Origin: Sipunculus nudus
Taxonomy: Eukaryota; Annelida; Sipuncula; Golfingiida; Sipunculidae
Assembly: GCA_026874595.1 (NCBI GenBank)
Contig: CM049311.1
Location: forward strand, 75,208,953-75,272,952
Length of the DNA: 64,000 bases
Reading direction: 5' to 3'
Made by a program: the position numbers and the translations under genes. Positions within the stretch are counted from its first letter, which is position 1. Every line of letters starts with the position of its first letter. The notes under the pieces were generated by a model, which was not told the DNA's origin, did not search any database, and was given only the letters and a program-made list of their open reading frames with translations. Of the stretch, positions 33,301 through 44,731 are shown piece by piece.

Positions 33301-33754
33301 TTTTATCATGTTGCAGGTGTCGCCTATAAAGGCGAAAGGTGCCGCCTACCTGTTGTTTGCCAACAGCTTGTGTGATATGTTTAGAGATTTAGTGCGAATA
33401 TGAAATTCCTTGATACTAGTAGTGCCATCTATCGCCCATTGAAGGGACCAAAACTATCAGACGAACAAAGAATGAACATCATTCACACAAGCCATTTTCT
33501 GCTGCTCCCCGTCTGCTGTTCCTATTATCATATACATTTGACATTTATAAAGCGCAACATATCTAAGCATGTATGTATGCTTAATCAAAGCGCCGTCATA
33601 TACTTAAAACATTAAAATTCATAAAATGAATTAAAAAATAATTATAAGCATCCTTTAAATGCAGAAACCACTAAAAATATGCTTCCCTAAACAGAATGGT
33701 CTTTGAATGACTCTTAAATTAGGTCAATTTGTCTGAACAACGATCATTTGACGG

Positions 33755-33900
33755 GAGCCTGGACAGTCGAGACGTGAAACACTGGGCTCTATCCGCAGGC
33801 GAACCGGGTTCGATCCCCGGTGTGGCCATGACAGGGGGTTGTAGTTAGTAACTCCGGTTTCCTCCGCTTCTTCAGTCTACAGCACGAAGAGAGTGCCAAG
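33755..33900 (+). mobile_element. Probable tRNA-derived SINE
   Basis: A perfect T-arm, CCGGG-TTCGATC-CCCGG (33804-33820), forms a pol III B box. TGGACAGTCGAGA about 45 bp upstream resembles an A box. The acceptor stem does not close (TGTGGCC has no partner) and the would-be anticodon loop is implausible, so this is not a working tRNA. It is more likely the head of a SINE with a tail to about 33,900. Confidence 0.5.
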
Positions 33901-34590
33901 ATTAATTATAAGATGGTTTAAAATTTGTCCAAAATTTCTGGCGCAACTTTTGCCCTGCCTCAAAACGTGCATAAATAAATTTAATGCTTGCACAACAAGA
34001 AAAAGCCTGCTTGTGAGATCTGAGAGAGCGATATGGTTGATATGATGAAGCCAGTTCAGTAATGTGTTTTGGCGCTAGACAATGCAATACACGATATGTG
34101 ATAAGCGTAATCGGTAACCAATGTAAATTAATCTGTCAAAAGTCATACATGATGAAACAAGAGCCGTAATAACGCCTTCTAGACAAGCAAACACATGCAC
34201 GGAAAGGCAATTTTCATTTTGCACCATGCCGTTTGAAGATGAACTCCCAGATATTTCCCATGAAACAAATATTGAAAAATACACAAAAACGAAATATTCC
34301 TTTGCATAATGTAACCCCCAGCTACCCTGGTACCTTTTGTTATGGCTTTGTAGCGCTGAAGAAATCATAGATCTCAGTGAATTGCAGAGCAGCAGAGTCA
34401 TAAAAAGCAGAGCGTCACCGTCACCTGAACAAGCAGTTGAATCGCTCTATAAGAAAGAAAACACCTTATTTTATTTTGTAGATCAAATATGCACCCTTAC
34501 GACTGAATTTATAACGGGACTCATCGATAAATGTTTATTATTGATTAAACCCAATTTTCAACCTGCTTCATTCAATATAATATAATTAGA
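33900..34590 (-). pseudogene. CR1/Rex-like LINE fragment shared by both introns (copy 2)
   Basis: Minus-strand reading gives LHWLPITLITYRVLHCLAPK, HITELA, then YRSLRSHKQAF (about 34,140 down to 34,000). This is the 'LHWLP ... LAPKYI.EL ... SRSLRS' signature at the C-terminus of CR1/Rex-type LINE ORF2. Stops interrupt the rest. The 34,400-34,590 part pairs with 21,360-21,480 in gene 1's intron. Confidence 0.75.
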
Positions 34591-34629
34591 TATAATTTAA
34601 TAAACATGTTCTTAATTCTGATTTTACAG

Positions 34630-35549
34630 GAATGTGCCCAAGACCAAATGAATATTTCTACGGTTGCGGGTCAGCTTGCAAAGACAAGAGGTGCGAAGAG
34701 GACGCCAGGCGGCGCTATTGTCCGGCCGTATGTGTACCCGGATGTTACTGCAAGCCTGGCCATGCGCGCGACTCTTCAGGTCGTTGTATCCCGGAAGATC
34801 AATGCCCAGGGCGGAGATGTACGGGACAGAATGAATGCTACACAAGATGTGGTAGTGGGTGTGGTGACAAAAGATGTAACCAAACCCGGCCGACCTTTAT
34901 ATGCCCAGCTGTCTGCATCAAAGGATGCCATTGTAAACCTGGTTACGCACGTGACACCACGGGGAGTTGTATTCCTATAAAGGAGTGTCCCAAACCATCA
35001 TGTAAAGGGGAGAATGAACGATATACTGAGTGTGGCAGTGGGTGTGGAGATTTGAAATGTGGACAAGACCAGAACAGAGTTTGTCCCAGAATCTGCTTGA
35101 CAGGGTGCTTCTGTAAACCGGGTTACGCACGTGACGCCATGAAGAGGTGTGTTCCTGTTGGACAATGTCCGAAACCCTTATGTAAAGGGAAGAATGAACA
35201 ATATTCTGAATGTAGTAGTTTTTGTAAAGAATTGAAATGTGGTCAGGACCAGAATGGAGTTTGTCCCGAAGTCTGCATGAAAGGATGCTTCTGTAAACCC
35301 GGATTTGCACGTGACGCCATGGGGAAATGTGTTCCTGTGGGACACTGTCCGCAACGAGAATGCAAAGGAAAGAATGAACATTACACGGAATGCGGAAGCG
35401 GATGCGGGGATTTGAAATGTGGCCAAAACAAGGACAGAGTATGTCCAGCAGTCTGCAGAGAAGGGTGTTTCTGTGACCCGGGCCATGCGCGTGACCCCTC
35501 GGGGAGGTGCATTCCAGAAAACCAGTGTCCGAAACGGGAATCAATCTGA
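34630..35549 (+). CDS. TIL-domain protease inhibitor gene 2, exon 2 (5 TIL domains)
   Basis: Acceptor ATTTTACAG ends at 34629; the frame continues exon 1 and stops at TGA 35547-35549; whole protein 331 aa. Five TIL domains with the 60-residue period lie at ~28-84, 89-145, 150-205, 210-265 and 270-325. They correspond to gene 1 domains 1, 2, 3 (or 3-5), 6 and 7. Predicted P1 residues in the Cys5-Cys6 loop are Ala, Ala, Arg, Glu (CPEVC) and Ala. Domain 2 has an extra Cys (NECYTRC), giving an odd count there. The frame is fully open, so the gene is probably functional, although its TATA box is altered. Likely a secreted serine-protease inhibitor. The ATG at 34632 is an internal codon, not the start. 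Confidence 0.9.
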
Positions 35550-35727
35550 TTGAAAGAATGAATATACAGAATGCGAGAACGGATGTGGGGATTTGAAATG
35601 CAGCCACAAACATATCCGTGTCATTGATCCAGCTGTTTGTAAGATAGGTTGTTTCTGTAATCCAGGTCACGTGCGTGATGCTTCCAGTGTTCGTATCTAA
35701 AAGGAAAACTGTCCATGGAGGGGCTGA
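35550..35727 (+). pseudogene. Relict TIL domain behind gene 2 stop
   Basis: In the +1 frame the sequence gives NEYTECENGCGDLKC and KIGCFCNPGH: a TIL domain homologous to the relic behind gene 1. Here Cys2 is kept, but Cys1, Cys5 (Asp) and Cys9 (Arg) are lost and a TAA interrupts it near 35698-35700. Spacing between the real stop and the first aligned Asn codon is 10 nt, as in gene 1. Confidence 0.85.
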
Positions 35728-35878
35728 TTTGTTCATTTGCTCTCCTCAAGAGGTCGCTCCGGTATTCCGCAAAATTCACAGTCGAACTGTTTATATATAA
35801 TAGTTCTGTTTATATAAAAAAACTTAAATCATAATAAGCATAATTTACTGTCTAACAGAATTTGAATAACAGAAATCT

Positions 35879-35884
35879 ATTAAA
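35879..35884 (+). terminator. Putative poly(A) signal, gene 2
   Basis: ATTAAA in the same context as in gene 1 (followed by TACATGGATGTATATTTTCG). Confidence 0.45.
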
Positions 35885-37635
35885 TACATGGATGTATATT
35901 TTCGCAAATCAATATTTGTTGTATCTCACTGTCACTGAGCTGATAATGGGACATAAATCTCTCTTTCCATGCAAGTGTGCGTATGGGCGTGTGTGTTTGT
36001 GGGTGTTCCAGTAATTTACAATTATCACTACAGGTGGCGTCTTGTGTGCTAAATTGAAGGAGGATTCTCATATTGTCCTTACCCCTTATTGATATGATAG
36101 TGGGGCCCCCTGGAGAAAGAAAGTAAACTATTTGCACCCCACAGAAGAAGCCAATACATGAATTATAAAATGATCACTGAACATAAGTAAACGTGATAAA
36201 AAATGAAAAAAAAATATTATTCCTCGACCTGTTGCAGGTCTACTAAGGCTTTTGAAGCCATACATCATGTATATATCTGATAACCCTGATCCGTGATAAT
36301 TAGAGGTCTTATAACAATTATTTACATATCGACAGACTAATCGAATGAACAATACTTAAGTGTTTTTTTCGCTTTTTTTTATTCGCACGTGATTTTTTTG
36401 TCCAAATGAGTTTTGACGTAAGCACTGCGTGGTTTATAATCGGATCATCCCGTCAAGCGCGTGCACTACATCACACGCCATGTTGTCATCATATTCAGCC
36501 GATCTCGACAGGTGTCATATATTTTAAACAAAGCCACAAAACGCCCGTGTCAAGTCCTCAACAAAAGCATATTGCCATAAGACCCTCGGCCCTCGTCTTC
36601 TGCAGCTGGGATCTGTCACGGGGCAAGTAATGGGCAAGTAACGGCCTGGATCAGGACCAGTGACATCTCCCGCTACAGGCGTCTGCTCTGGAAATACAAT
36701 AACGGGTAGACAGGCTCCTGGTGATGAATGGTTCAGTATACTCCATAGGCAATATATCACTTTTCGTTATAAGTTTAACGAAAACATACGGTAATGATTT
36801 TATGATTGCTTATGGTGATAATTAAGTGTATCATAAGCGAAGTCATAAAGTGCCTAGAGAGCTTTTAACGTCTTAAATATAAAGTACCGATATTGTGTGA
36901 ATTATGCATCAAGTTGTGTCGCAGTTCTCAATTTTCACTTGAATAAAAATATACGGTAATAAATTTATGACAGAGAAGGGTAATAATTAAATGTGTCAGA
37001 TACATAAAAAAACAGAGCGTGCCTGGGTTCTATAATAAAAAAAAGGCTTGTCGATGTTATATAAACCAAGCACCGAGCTATAGCTGTGCCTATAGCGTGT
37101 TTTAGTTTTCATATTATTAGTGTCACTCTGTTGATACTGAGTCTTTTAAAAACGAAGAAGAGGAGGCCAGCTGGATCTGATTATTCTGATACAAGATGAC
37201 AACAGGAAAAACTTACTTACACAGATAAAACTAGATGAGTCACTGTGTATACGCATACCTTGTGCAAATGTTTAGACTTCAGATAAATACGCTGTCTGCC
37301 GCAACCGAAGCCTGTCTCATTTAATTAAACAAATTGTCTGTCTATACTCTGTATAATTAGTTCTGAAGTACATGTACTTGCATAATCTAAGCTAACATTT
37401 CAATCGGAATGTATTAAATCGGTTAAATTTAAATGAGTCGCTTGAAGACCTTTTATTCTCTAGCTTGTATTTATTGTCAACCCCTCACTTGCTTTACCGA
37501 AAAATTATTTCATGTATACTTCTTTTCATATATAGGATAATATAAACAAAATCATTCTTTGTGTAGGATATGATTGTAAAATTAATATGTATAAATGCTC
37601 ATGCATATATATATGCATACAGTTTGACATACCAC

Positions 37636-37640
<5 letters not shown>

Positions 37641-37711
<71 letters not shown>
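37641..37711. repeat. (TA)n microsatellite
   Basis: About 35 TA units. Confidence 0.95.
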
Positions 37712-37714
<3 letters not shown>

Positions 37715-37826
37715 ATTATATTCAATAAGATACATCCGGAACAACGCCAATATTAATGCTAAAAGTCAATTGACAATCGACTCCTTCTATTGTAAAAAAA
37801 AAGTTGTAACGGGCTAGATTTTCCTT

Positions 37827-37830
<4 letters not shown>

Positions 37831-37908
<78 letters not shown>
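37831..37908. repeat. (TA)n microsatellite
   Basis: About 38 TA units, the longest pure tract noticed here. Confidence 0.95.
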
Positions 37909-37909
<1 letters not shown>

Positions 37910-37973
37910 TGCTCAGATTCTTTGTCTGTTCGACATTTATATATACAACATCATCTGTACACACATATGTATA

Positions 37974-38075
37974 CAGTGAAACCTCGAAATTACGACCACC
38001 AACGAGACGTCGATAAAGTGGTCGTTATTTTTAGGTGGTCACTACACCGAGTGTTCGTTAGGCGAGGTTTGACTG
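37974..38075. mobile_element. Pogo/Tigger-like MITE, 102 bp
   Basis: Ends CAGTGAAACCTCG and CGAGGTTTGACTG are inverted with one mismatch, flanked by TA on both sides (37972-37973, 38076-38077), as for pogo-type IS630/Tc1/mariner elements. Confidence 0.8.
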
Positions 38076-38844
38076 TACTTTGTTCAATGATATTTGATTT
38101 TATGATTTGTCCTGAGGCAACATTCTAGGTTGTTATCATATGCTTTTAGCCTTTAAGTTTGTAATTTTATCATCGTTAAACTACCTTGGTTCATTTTTGC
38201 TTTAAATATATATTAAAACAATATTTAGCTGGCCACATTGTTTTATGCATATTTAGAATCCCCAGAATAACACCTTATCTCTGTTCGATCCGCTATATGT
38301 ACATTCAGATTTTTTTGGTTCTCTGAAGATTTTAAAATTTAAATAAGTGTTCATTTTTATAAAGATGTCTTACATCTGACGATAAATATGCATTCAACAT
38401 TAACATCATCTTAAAATGCAAATATCTCAAGGTTTTTTACAGTATATTTGTCATCTTTCCTTATATTTAAATTTTACTATGAAAATGTTTGACAACTTAA
38501 GAGATGTATATTTGTTTAAAATGGACTGTTACTGCTTTGTAGGAGAAATATTTAATGAAGAAACAACACATGTTTTCTAACACATTTACAAAATGTGATA
38601 GCTTTATTCATTATGGTTTGTGAGAAATGTCCCTCTGAAGATGATGTAATGAACTGAAATACTGTTTTGAAAAAATGGCCAAAAAACGTTTGGGAAGAGT
38701 AATGTTGTCTTAGCTGGTTAACTCAAAAGAGAATGCATGCCAGTGATGGCTGTATAATAATCCATACTTTTATCTGACTTAGTTCCCTTTCTCTTGACTT
38801 ACACTTAAACATTTATCATATGAAAAAAAGTAATTGTTATCCCA

Positions 38845-40395
38845 TATGATTGATTGATTGATGGATAATCTTTATTTCCTCCGAAAGTTCAAAAAGAGGC
38901 ATAAATAATAATAATAATATACAGTGAAAACTGGTCTAACGGACACCTCACTTAGGCGGACAACTGGCTATAACGGACAAGATAGTTAAGTCCCTTCGAA
39001 ATTCCCCATTTGTTATGTATTAGCGGAACCTTTGTAAGGCGGACACCTCACTACTGCGGACAACGGACAGCAGATTTCAACTTAAACCAACATTCTAGGA
39101 GTAAATGAACCTGACGAATGCGGACACGATACGCCACCTTCGGCGGACACTGATCTCTCAGCCCGGGCAACATCAAAGACCACCTGTACTGTAGTTATTA
39201 TTTTTTAAAATAAGATCGATTGGGCAACATATGACTTGAAAATACAAAGCTTCTATTACTGGTCTTACTTCGTTAAATAACAAAGCTGCCCGATAAATAT
39301 GCAGAATAGAAAGTTCATATGTCCAGTCTTGAAAATCTGTCGATTCCTTACCAAGAAAAGTAGCAACAAAGTCAAAATCATCCAGAATACTTAGTGCAGC
39401 GCTTATACTATGATAAGAAGTTCATCTAATAAGAAGTTCCAGATGTTGGTTCTTAGTATTTGAACATGATAAAGATGCATGAAGTAACGGATAATTATAC
39501 ATCTTGCCGCAAAGATGGCAAAGTTGGGACGAATGATACATGCCTGACGCAGATAATAACTGCGCCGAGTAACAGAATATACTTAATGATCAAAGAATGT
39601 CCCTTGCGGCGAACCATATTTTACAAGGAATATACGGCTCACTTTGTACAGCTCTAAGCATTCTGAAGTAAAGTTAACCTCTTGTTCTTATATCAATGTG
39701 GAGGACACCTTGCTTTATAATCTGACCCTGAACAATGTCTTTCCACGTATTCATATTACAAAACGTCATAGTCTCCATATATGAAATAAGAGAGCTATTC
39801 AGATTGTATGATCTGAACAATCTAACAATGTCACAAACAAATCCGCCAGAAATATTACCATTACAGTTACCAAGGAAATGCTAAAGCTTAAAATCGGGTA
39901 AACTTCTGGAGATATTACCATATTGCAAATTGCACAGTCTACCAAAAAAAGCCCGGTCAATAAACAACGCAAAACCAGGCATACTTAAAAGGCTCAAAGC
40001 AATATCAGTTCTAGCAGAACGTTTAAACACCTGGCTTATTTTTTTATACAGAAAAGATGTATTCTTTCCAGACAAATTAAGTCAGACCCTGAAATTTAAT
40101 TCCACAACTCGGCTCCATATAATACACCTGGCATAACAATTAATATATATATATAGCCTTGTAATGAGTAGCATGCAGCTGACATGTAAGCGGATTAAGA
40201 CCTTATGGTCTAACTCCTAACCCCGCCAGAGACAAAAATGAACCCCTCCTTTTTCTGCACGCAATCTATCTCATCTTTAAACATAAGGTCACTAGTAAGA
40301 GTCAATCCAAGATGTTTTTAAAGCCTAATTTGAGAGATAACAGAATTCCCAAGTTTCCAAGATCTTATCACACTCAACTTCTTATATATTTTTTA
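38845..40395 (-). pseudogene. 5'-truncated LINE, inserted after the duplication
   Basis: The minus strand reads RTDIALSLLSMPGFALFIDR, AFFGRLCNL (about 40,020-39,920) and later LCHLCGKMYNYPLLHASLSC (about 39,540-39,480). This is the C-terminal region and CCHC-like knuckle seen in several LINE clades. The 3' end is a short (ATCA)n tail, seen on + as GATTGATTGATTGATGG from 38,848. It lies between ATCCCATAT and CCCTGACTTGC, which in unit 1 are separated only by ~60 bp (about 24,812-24,873). Frames are broken. Confidence 0.7.
38922..39191. mobile_element. Pogo/Tigger-like MITE, 270 bp, nested in the LINE
   Basis: Starts CAGTGAAAACTGGTC, ends GACCACCTGTACTG, flanked by TA (38920-38921, 39192-39193). 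Internal GCGGACA phrases recur (GGCGGACA, TGCGGACA). Confidence 0.75.
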
Positions 40396-42127
40396 ATACT
40401 TTCGCTGCCCTGACTTGCTCTAACTGGTGTCAATAATCTGGGCCCAGCTAATCAAGATAAACATTGCTCCAGCTCAAAAGACAAATTCTGCGGATCACAA
40501 TCCCTAATGTCAGTCAAGCCATAGCCTATATATATTGCCTGCCAATCATTGATTGAAGAATGTGTGTGTGTTTTTTTTTTTCTCAGAGCAAACATGTGGT
40601 TGACAGGTCAGTTAAAAAGTATTGACATGACATCATCCAATCATAAGCTGTCAGCTGAAGCTGTTTTTGCATGTGACTAACGATCTTTACTGAAATAAGA
40701 GGGGCTAATATGTTTTAAAATATAGACTGTTTTTTTCTTCATATTTTAAAATAGTTATGTTTCTTAAATACTGTGTCAGGTAAATGTTTTAATCCCTTAG
40801 TGCAAAATAAGATCCATAAATCTTCGACCCTATATTACTATTTTTTTTCTATCAGACGTTTATTAATAAAAAATTCTTAAAACAACGGGTGGACATGACA
40901 GGTTGAAACAGCTTTGACCAGTCCCATGAGTGGTCTTATAACACAGGTTTCACAGTGTTCACATGGTATTTCTGTTAACTCTAAGTTCACATTTTCCCAT
41001 TATTATAAACTGTGTATATTGAGAGTCCTAGTGAAAAAAAAGGCGTTTGAAGGCAGCCAAGCCAATCCTCCTTGAAGCTTTCACACTTTTCTCAAACCCA
41101 CACAGGGACATTAATAGATAATGCTAGAAACCAGCACCAGGTGGCGACACCAGATAACTTGCTGTGACTATGCCTTATCTTTCACGATAAACTTGATTGT
41201 AGCAATGATATCACGTGGTTTGCTTCGACAAAAAGAGTTTTAGTTTGAGTTTTGTCTCCAGTTTTAAAAGTATGGAGTTAAGGGATGACATTTAGAGTTG
41301 TTTACTCATTAGACATCTTTATCAATAGTACAGTGATAATAATCTAGTTTTGTAGTGATAATATCTTATTAAATTGACTGAAAACCCATATCGCTGAAAT
41401 ACATATATTACAAGACAGGTCACGAATGTTCACATGAACAGTATTGTACTTTATTTATTGAATAAACACAACTGAATCGGGTTAACCAACATTGTTCTTG
41501 CGTAATGGTCATAATCCCCACGATTTCTTTTTCAATTTGGGCCGTAAGCTAACGCCCCCTAGTGTTTAGAAGAAGAACCATGCGACGGTCTCGTAAATCT
41601 GCGGAACAGCATAATATAGCGCGACAATTTGCAGGGAACATCCATTGAATTTCATCTTAGTTTCCATGCCTCTCATGAAAACAATTGGGACTATTTCTCA
41701 GCTAAGTATGTTTAGTAATATAGGTCATATAGTGATATAGTATTGTATAATTTTTAAAGGTAAGTGGCAAGGGAATTAAATATACCGGTAAAGCAATTAC
41801 TTTAAGTGGGAACGTTAGGAAATATACTTGAATGCTTAATATTTAAATTGATAACCTTATAGAGAGGTCTGCTTTGGAATATAACCATTTTACGTATTGC
41901 TCATACAATGTGTAATTATATGTGCTTGAAATCAGGTGTGTGTTCTGTATATTGTTCATGTTAATATTGATTTGATAATAACATCTTAAAATTCATTCAT
42001 GAAAGTTTGAAATGATATATCCTTTAAGAAATCGAAGCAAAGTAGTGAAAATTATTTAAAACGTAACTTTAGTTTTTTGTTGTGTCATTACATAAATTCT
42101 ACTATTTTTATAGATCATTGGTTTATA

Positions 42128-42655
42128 ATACAGGAAGTAGTAAGTAAGAGTTTATTCAGGAATAGAGTTATATCAAATACAAATAAGTACTTGTGAATTC
42201 TGTAAGATAGAAAAGAATATTCCTAAGAGAGAATAAAAAAAAAAACAAAAAAAAAAAAATTAAAAATTCTCAAATGTATCACAAAGTGGTGCTAAAAATA
42301 TCAATTATCTAATATTTTTTGTCTTTTTATAAAACCATGGTGAACAAAGGCTGCTAAATTTGAAATTTCTAACAGATTTTCCAAATTGAAAATTCTTTTA
42401 AAATTATATTCATCAGGCTGTATAGCATATCATTTCTTAAATATTTCACACGTAGATCATTATACAAAGGGCATTCTAACATAAAATGACATTCATCTTC
42501 TATGATATTATAACCAAGATTGTAACAGTTTTTGCATATTCTTTCTTCTCTATCAATTCCTTTATGTCGACCTGATTCTATTGCTAATTTATGGTTGCTA
42601 CATCACAATTTGGCGAATGCCTTGTAATATTTTTTTATAAGGTGAATTGTATGTT
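42128..42655 (-). pseudogene. 5'-truncated LINE with 10-bp target duplication
   Basis: Flanked by TTGGTTTATA at 42118-42127 and 42656-42665; unit 1 has one such site (TTAGTTTATA, 28125-28134). The minus strand reads NHKLAIESGRHKGIDREERI, CKNCYNLGYNIIEDECHFML, ECPLYNDLRVKYLRN: the C-terminal CxxC...HxxxxC region of a LINE ORF2. Only about 530 bp of 3' sequence was inserted. The frame is intact over this stretch and then breaks, so the insertion looks fairly young but dead on arrival. Confidence 0.85.
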
Positions 42656-42917
42656 TTGGTTTATACATGCATTTGATAGACTCTTTACCTTATTTATTCT
42701 AGGGCTTCATATCACAATTTTTCACAATGTACATACTGGCTCCATGGCTTTCCCAACTGTTTAAAAAATAATTCAAGCTGAAAACAAATAGATCCCCGCT
42801 CACTGTAATAGTGCACCTTAAATTCTTAGGGGTTTCAAAAGGAGCAATTATGAATCCAGTGAAACAATCAGACGTGTTTTTGTCACCGCATCTCTCTGTT
42901 TCTTTGATTAACCATTT

Positions 42918-43999
42918 TATTGGGCCCCCCCCCCCTTTGTATTAACAAAATGATGCAACTGTCCATGAATACTAGAAGTCTAACGAGATCGTGAACTCAT
43001 TGATCATTATGTGGTTAAAGTACTGGATCAACACAAAAAGTATAGAATTTCATATGCTCTAAACCATTAGGGTGTGTCCATTAATTTTAAATAAATTTTA
43101 TATAAACACAATCAGCTTTATGCCTGTTTGAATAACGTTATTAGAAAATACTCCGACAAGGGGCATTGTTTTCAGCCTTCTCTTTACATGTCAAATTTAA
43201 TTTTGAAGAAAACTGTCGATCTGGGCATTTATGTCATGGAGAGGTTGGTGAATGCATTGTTTCGTGCTTGTTTTCGTGATTAAGTTATGTGTAAGTCTGT
43301 TGCAGAGAATTGTGAACTTTTCAGAAATATACAGCGATTTATTAAAGCAACCAGAGGTTTTAAGTAGATATATATATATTAACGGTGAAAGAAAAGACGC
43401 GGGAAGTTTTGAAGGCTATTAACAAATGTTGAATATATGAATTAATGAAAGGTTTTATTAAGAATATACATAAAGCCACAGGCCCATAATTCCATAAAAG
43501 GAAGCATTACATATACAATAATGATAATGAAAGTGAACATAGAATTAACATAGATAACCAAACATAGAAACATGCATTCCAAAATGTCATTGAAAAGCAT
43601 TAATCTTGAATTTTAAGAAGTCATTTCTGCCATATACAATATACACATATACACACAGTAACACTCACCTTTATCAGTAAATGTTAATATCTTTTTTAAA
43701 ACAGATTAACAGTAAAATTTACAACAAAATTAGATAAGAATCAATAATAATTATGAATAATTCTAAAAATTTGATATTGACTTACACGTAACAGATGTTC
43801 TCTATGCAATTATAAAAATTAATTACTTTTCTTTTCGTTTTGTCACTGCATATATGTATATGTATGTATATATATATATATGTCATGATACTAAGTCCTT
43901 GTATTATAAGTGTTTCATTTGACAATGTAAACGTGTTTGATGCTGAGGATAATTTAACAACATATTGATAGAGAAGAGGAATTTATAGAGCTGTCCTGT

Positions 44000-44000
<1 letters not shown>
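42918..44000. other. Non-coding AT-rich interval
   Basis: A short C-run at 42925-42934 marks the end of unit 2 homology. Nothing else recognised. Confidence 0.45.

Positions 44001-44003
<3 letters not shown>

Positions 44004-44042
<39 letters not shown>
44004..44042. repeat. (TC)n microsatellite
   Basis: About 19 TC units. Confidence 0.95.
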
Positions 44043-44046
<4 letters not shown>

Positions 44047-44436
44047 TGTGAATGCGTATACAAAGAGCACAACATTTAATGTATTTTTAAAGTATATTTA
44101 ATGTACATCTAAAGTTATCATATTTCAAAAGTAAGAAATATACAAATATACAAGCATGCAAATTTACAGCATGAGCATTTTCTTAATTTCATGTCTGTAC
44201 TTAGATATCAATTTGATGTTACAAAATATGAAACCACTCAATTTTTAACTGCATGGATAACAATGTGCATCTCTGTGAACCACGTAAAATCGGAGAATGC
44301 CATGAACGGGCCCCATGAGAGTTGCTAATTTAAAGCTCTCGTACGCTTGGCGAACCCTCTCAATTGCTTTCAATAAAAGATTTAATGAGAATCCTTAGCA
44401 ATCAACAGGCGAGACTGTGGTGTTTCATTTTGACAG

Positions 44437-44600
44437 AACTTTCAGTCAGTTTCGACAGGTGTTATGTCTTTAAACAAAGCGATATAAACAAAGTGACAAG
44501 CGCGTAACAATGGCGGGCTGGTGTAGGACTGTCGTCTGCATTGTTTTGCAGCTGGGGCGTGTCACTCCCCCCGGTCGGCTAAGTGAACCTGGCGGCCTGC
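44437..44600 (+). other. Diverged third copy of the 3'-flank element
   Basis: CGACAGGTGT, TTTAAACAAAGC, ACAAGCG..TAACAAT, TTTTGCAGCTGG and TGTCAC occur in the same order and nearly the same spacing as at 23608-23730 and 36507-36630. This copy is far more diverged than those two are from each other and no TIL domain is near it. It could be a conserved regulatory element, a dispersed repeat, or the leftover of an older duplicate. The 99-codon frame from 44510 is not preserved in the other copies. Confidence 0.6.
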
Positions 44601-44709
44601 GTTCACGAATGATGACAGGTTTCACTATAACCGCGCGTGTCTCCCCTAGAATTCACAATATAAACTGTCACAGGCTCAAGTCTCCCTCTCAATGTAAAGT
44701 CCCCGTAAA

Positions 44710-44731
44710 ACACCCCCCCCCCCCCCCCCCC
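44710..44731. repeat. Poly-C tract
   Basis: About 21 C interrupted only at its edges. Confidence 0.85.

Larger units (their letters stand above)
37190..38326. other. 1.1 kb insertion relative to unit 1
   Basis: Interrupts CTGGATCTGATTA...CTGAAGATTTTAAAAT, which is continuous in unit 1 (24,278-24,305). TCTGA may be the duplicated target. It holds two (TA)n tracts and a pogo-like MITE. No inverted ends found for the whole insert. Confidence 0.55.
35728..42917. repeat. 3' flank of duplication unit 2
   Basis: Counterpart of 23042-28588. It is longer because of insertions at about 37,190-38,326, 38,845-40,395 and 42,128-42,655, and shorter where ~1.5 kb of unit 1 is missing (junction near 40,617). 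No gene seen apart from dead transposon sequence. Confidence 0.85.

Noticed and set aside
33779-33830. Functional tRNA gene
   Set aside because: Only the T-arm is sound; the acceptor stem does not pair, and the anticodon stem has a mismatch and an implausible loop.
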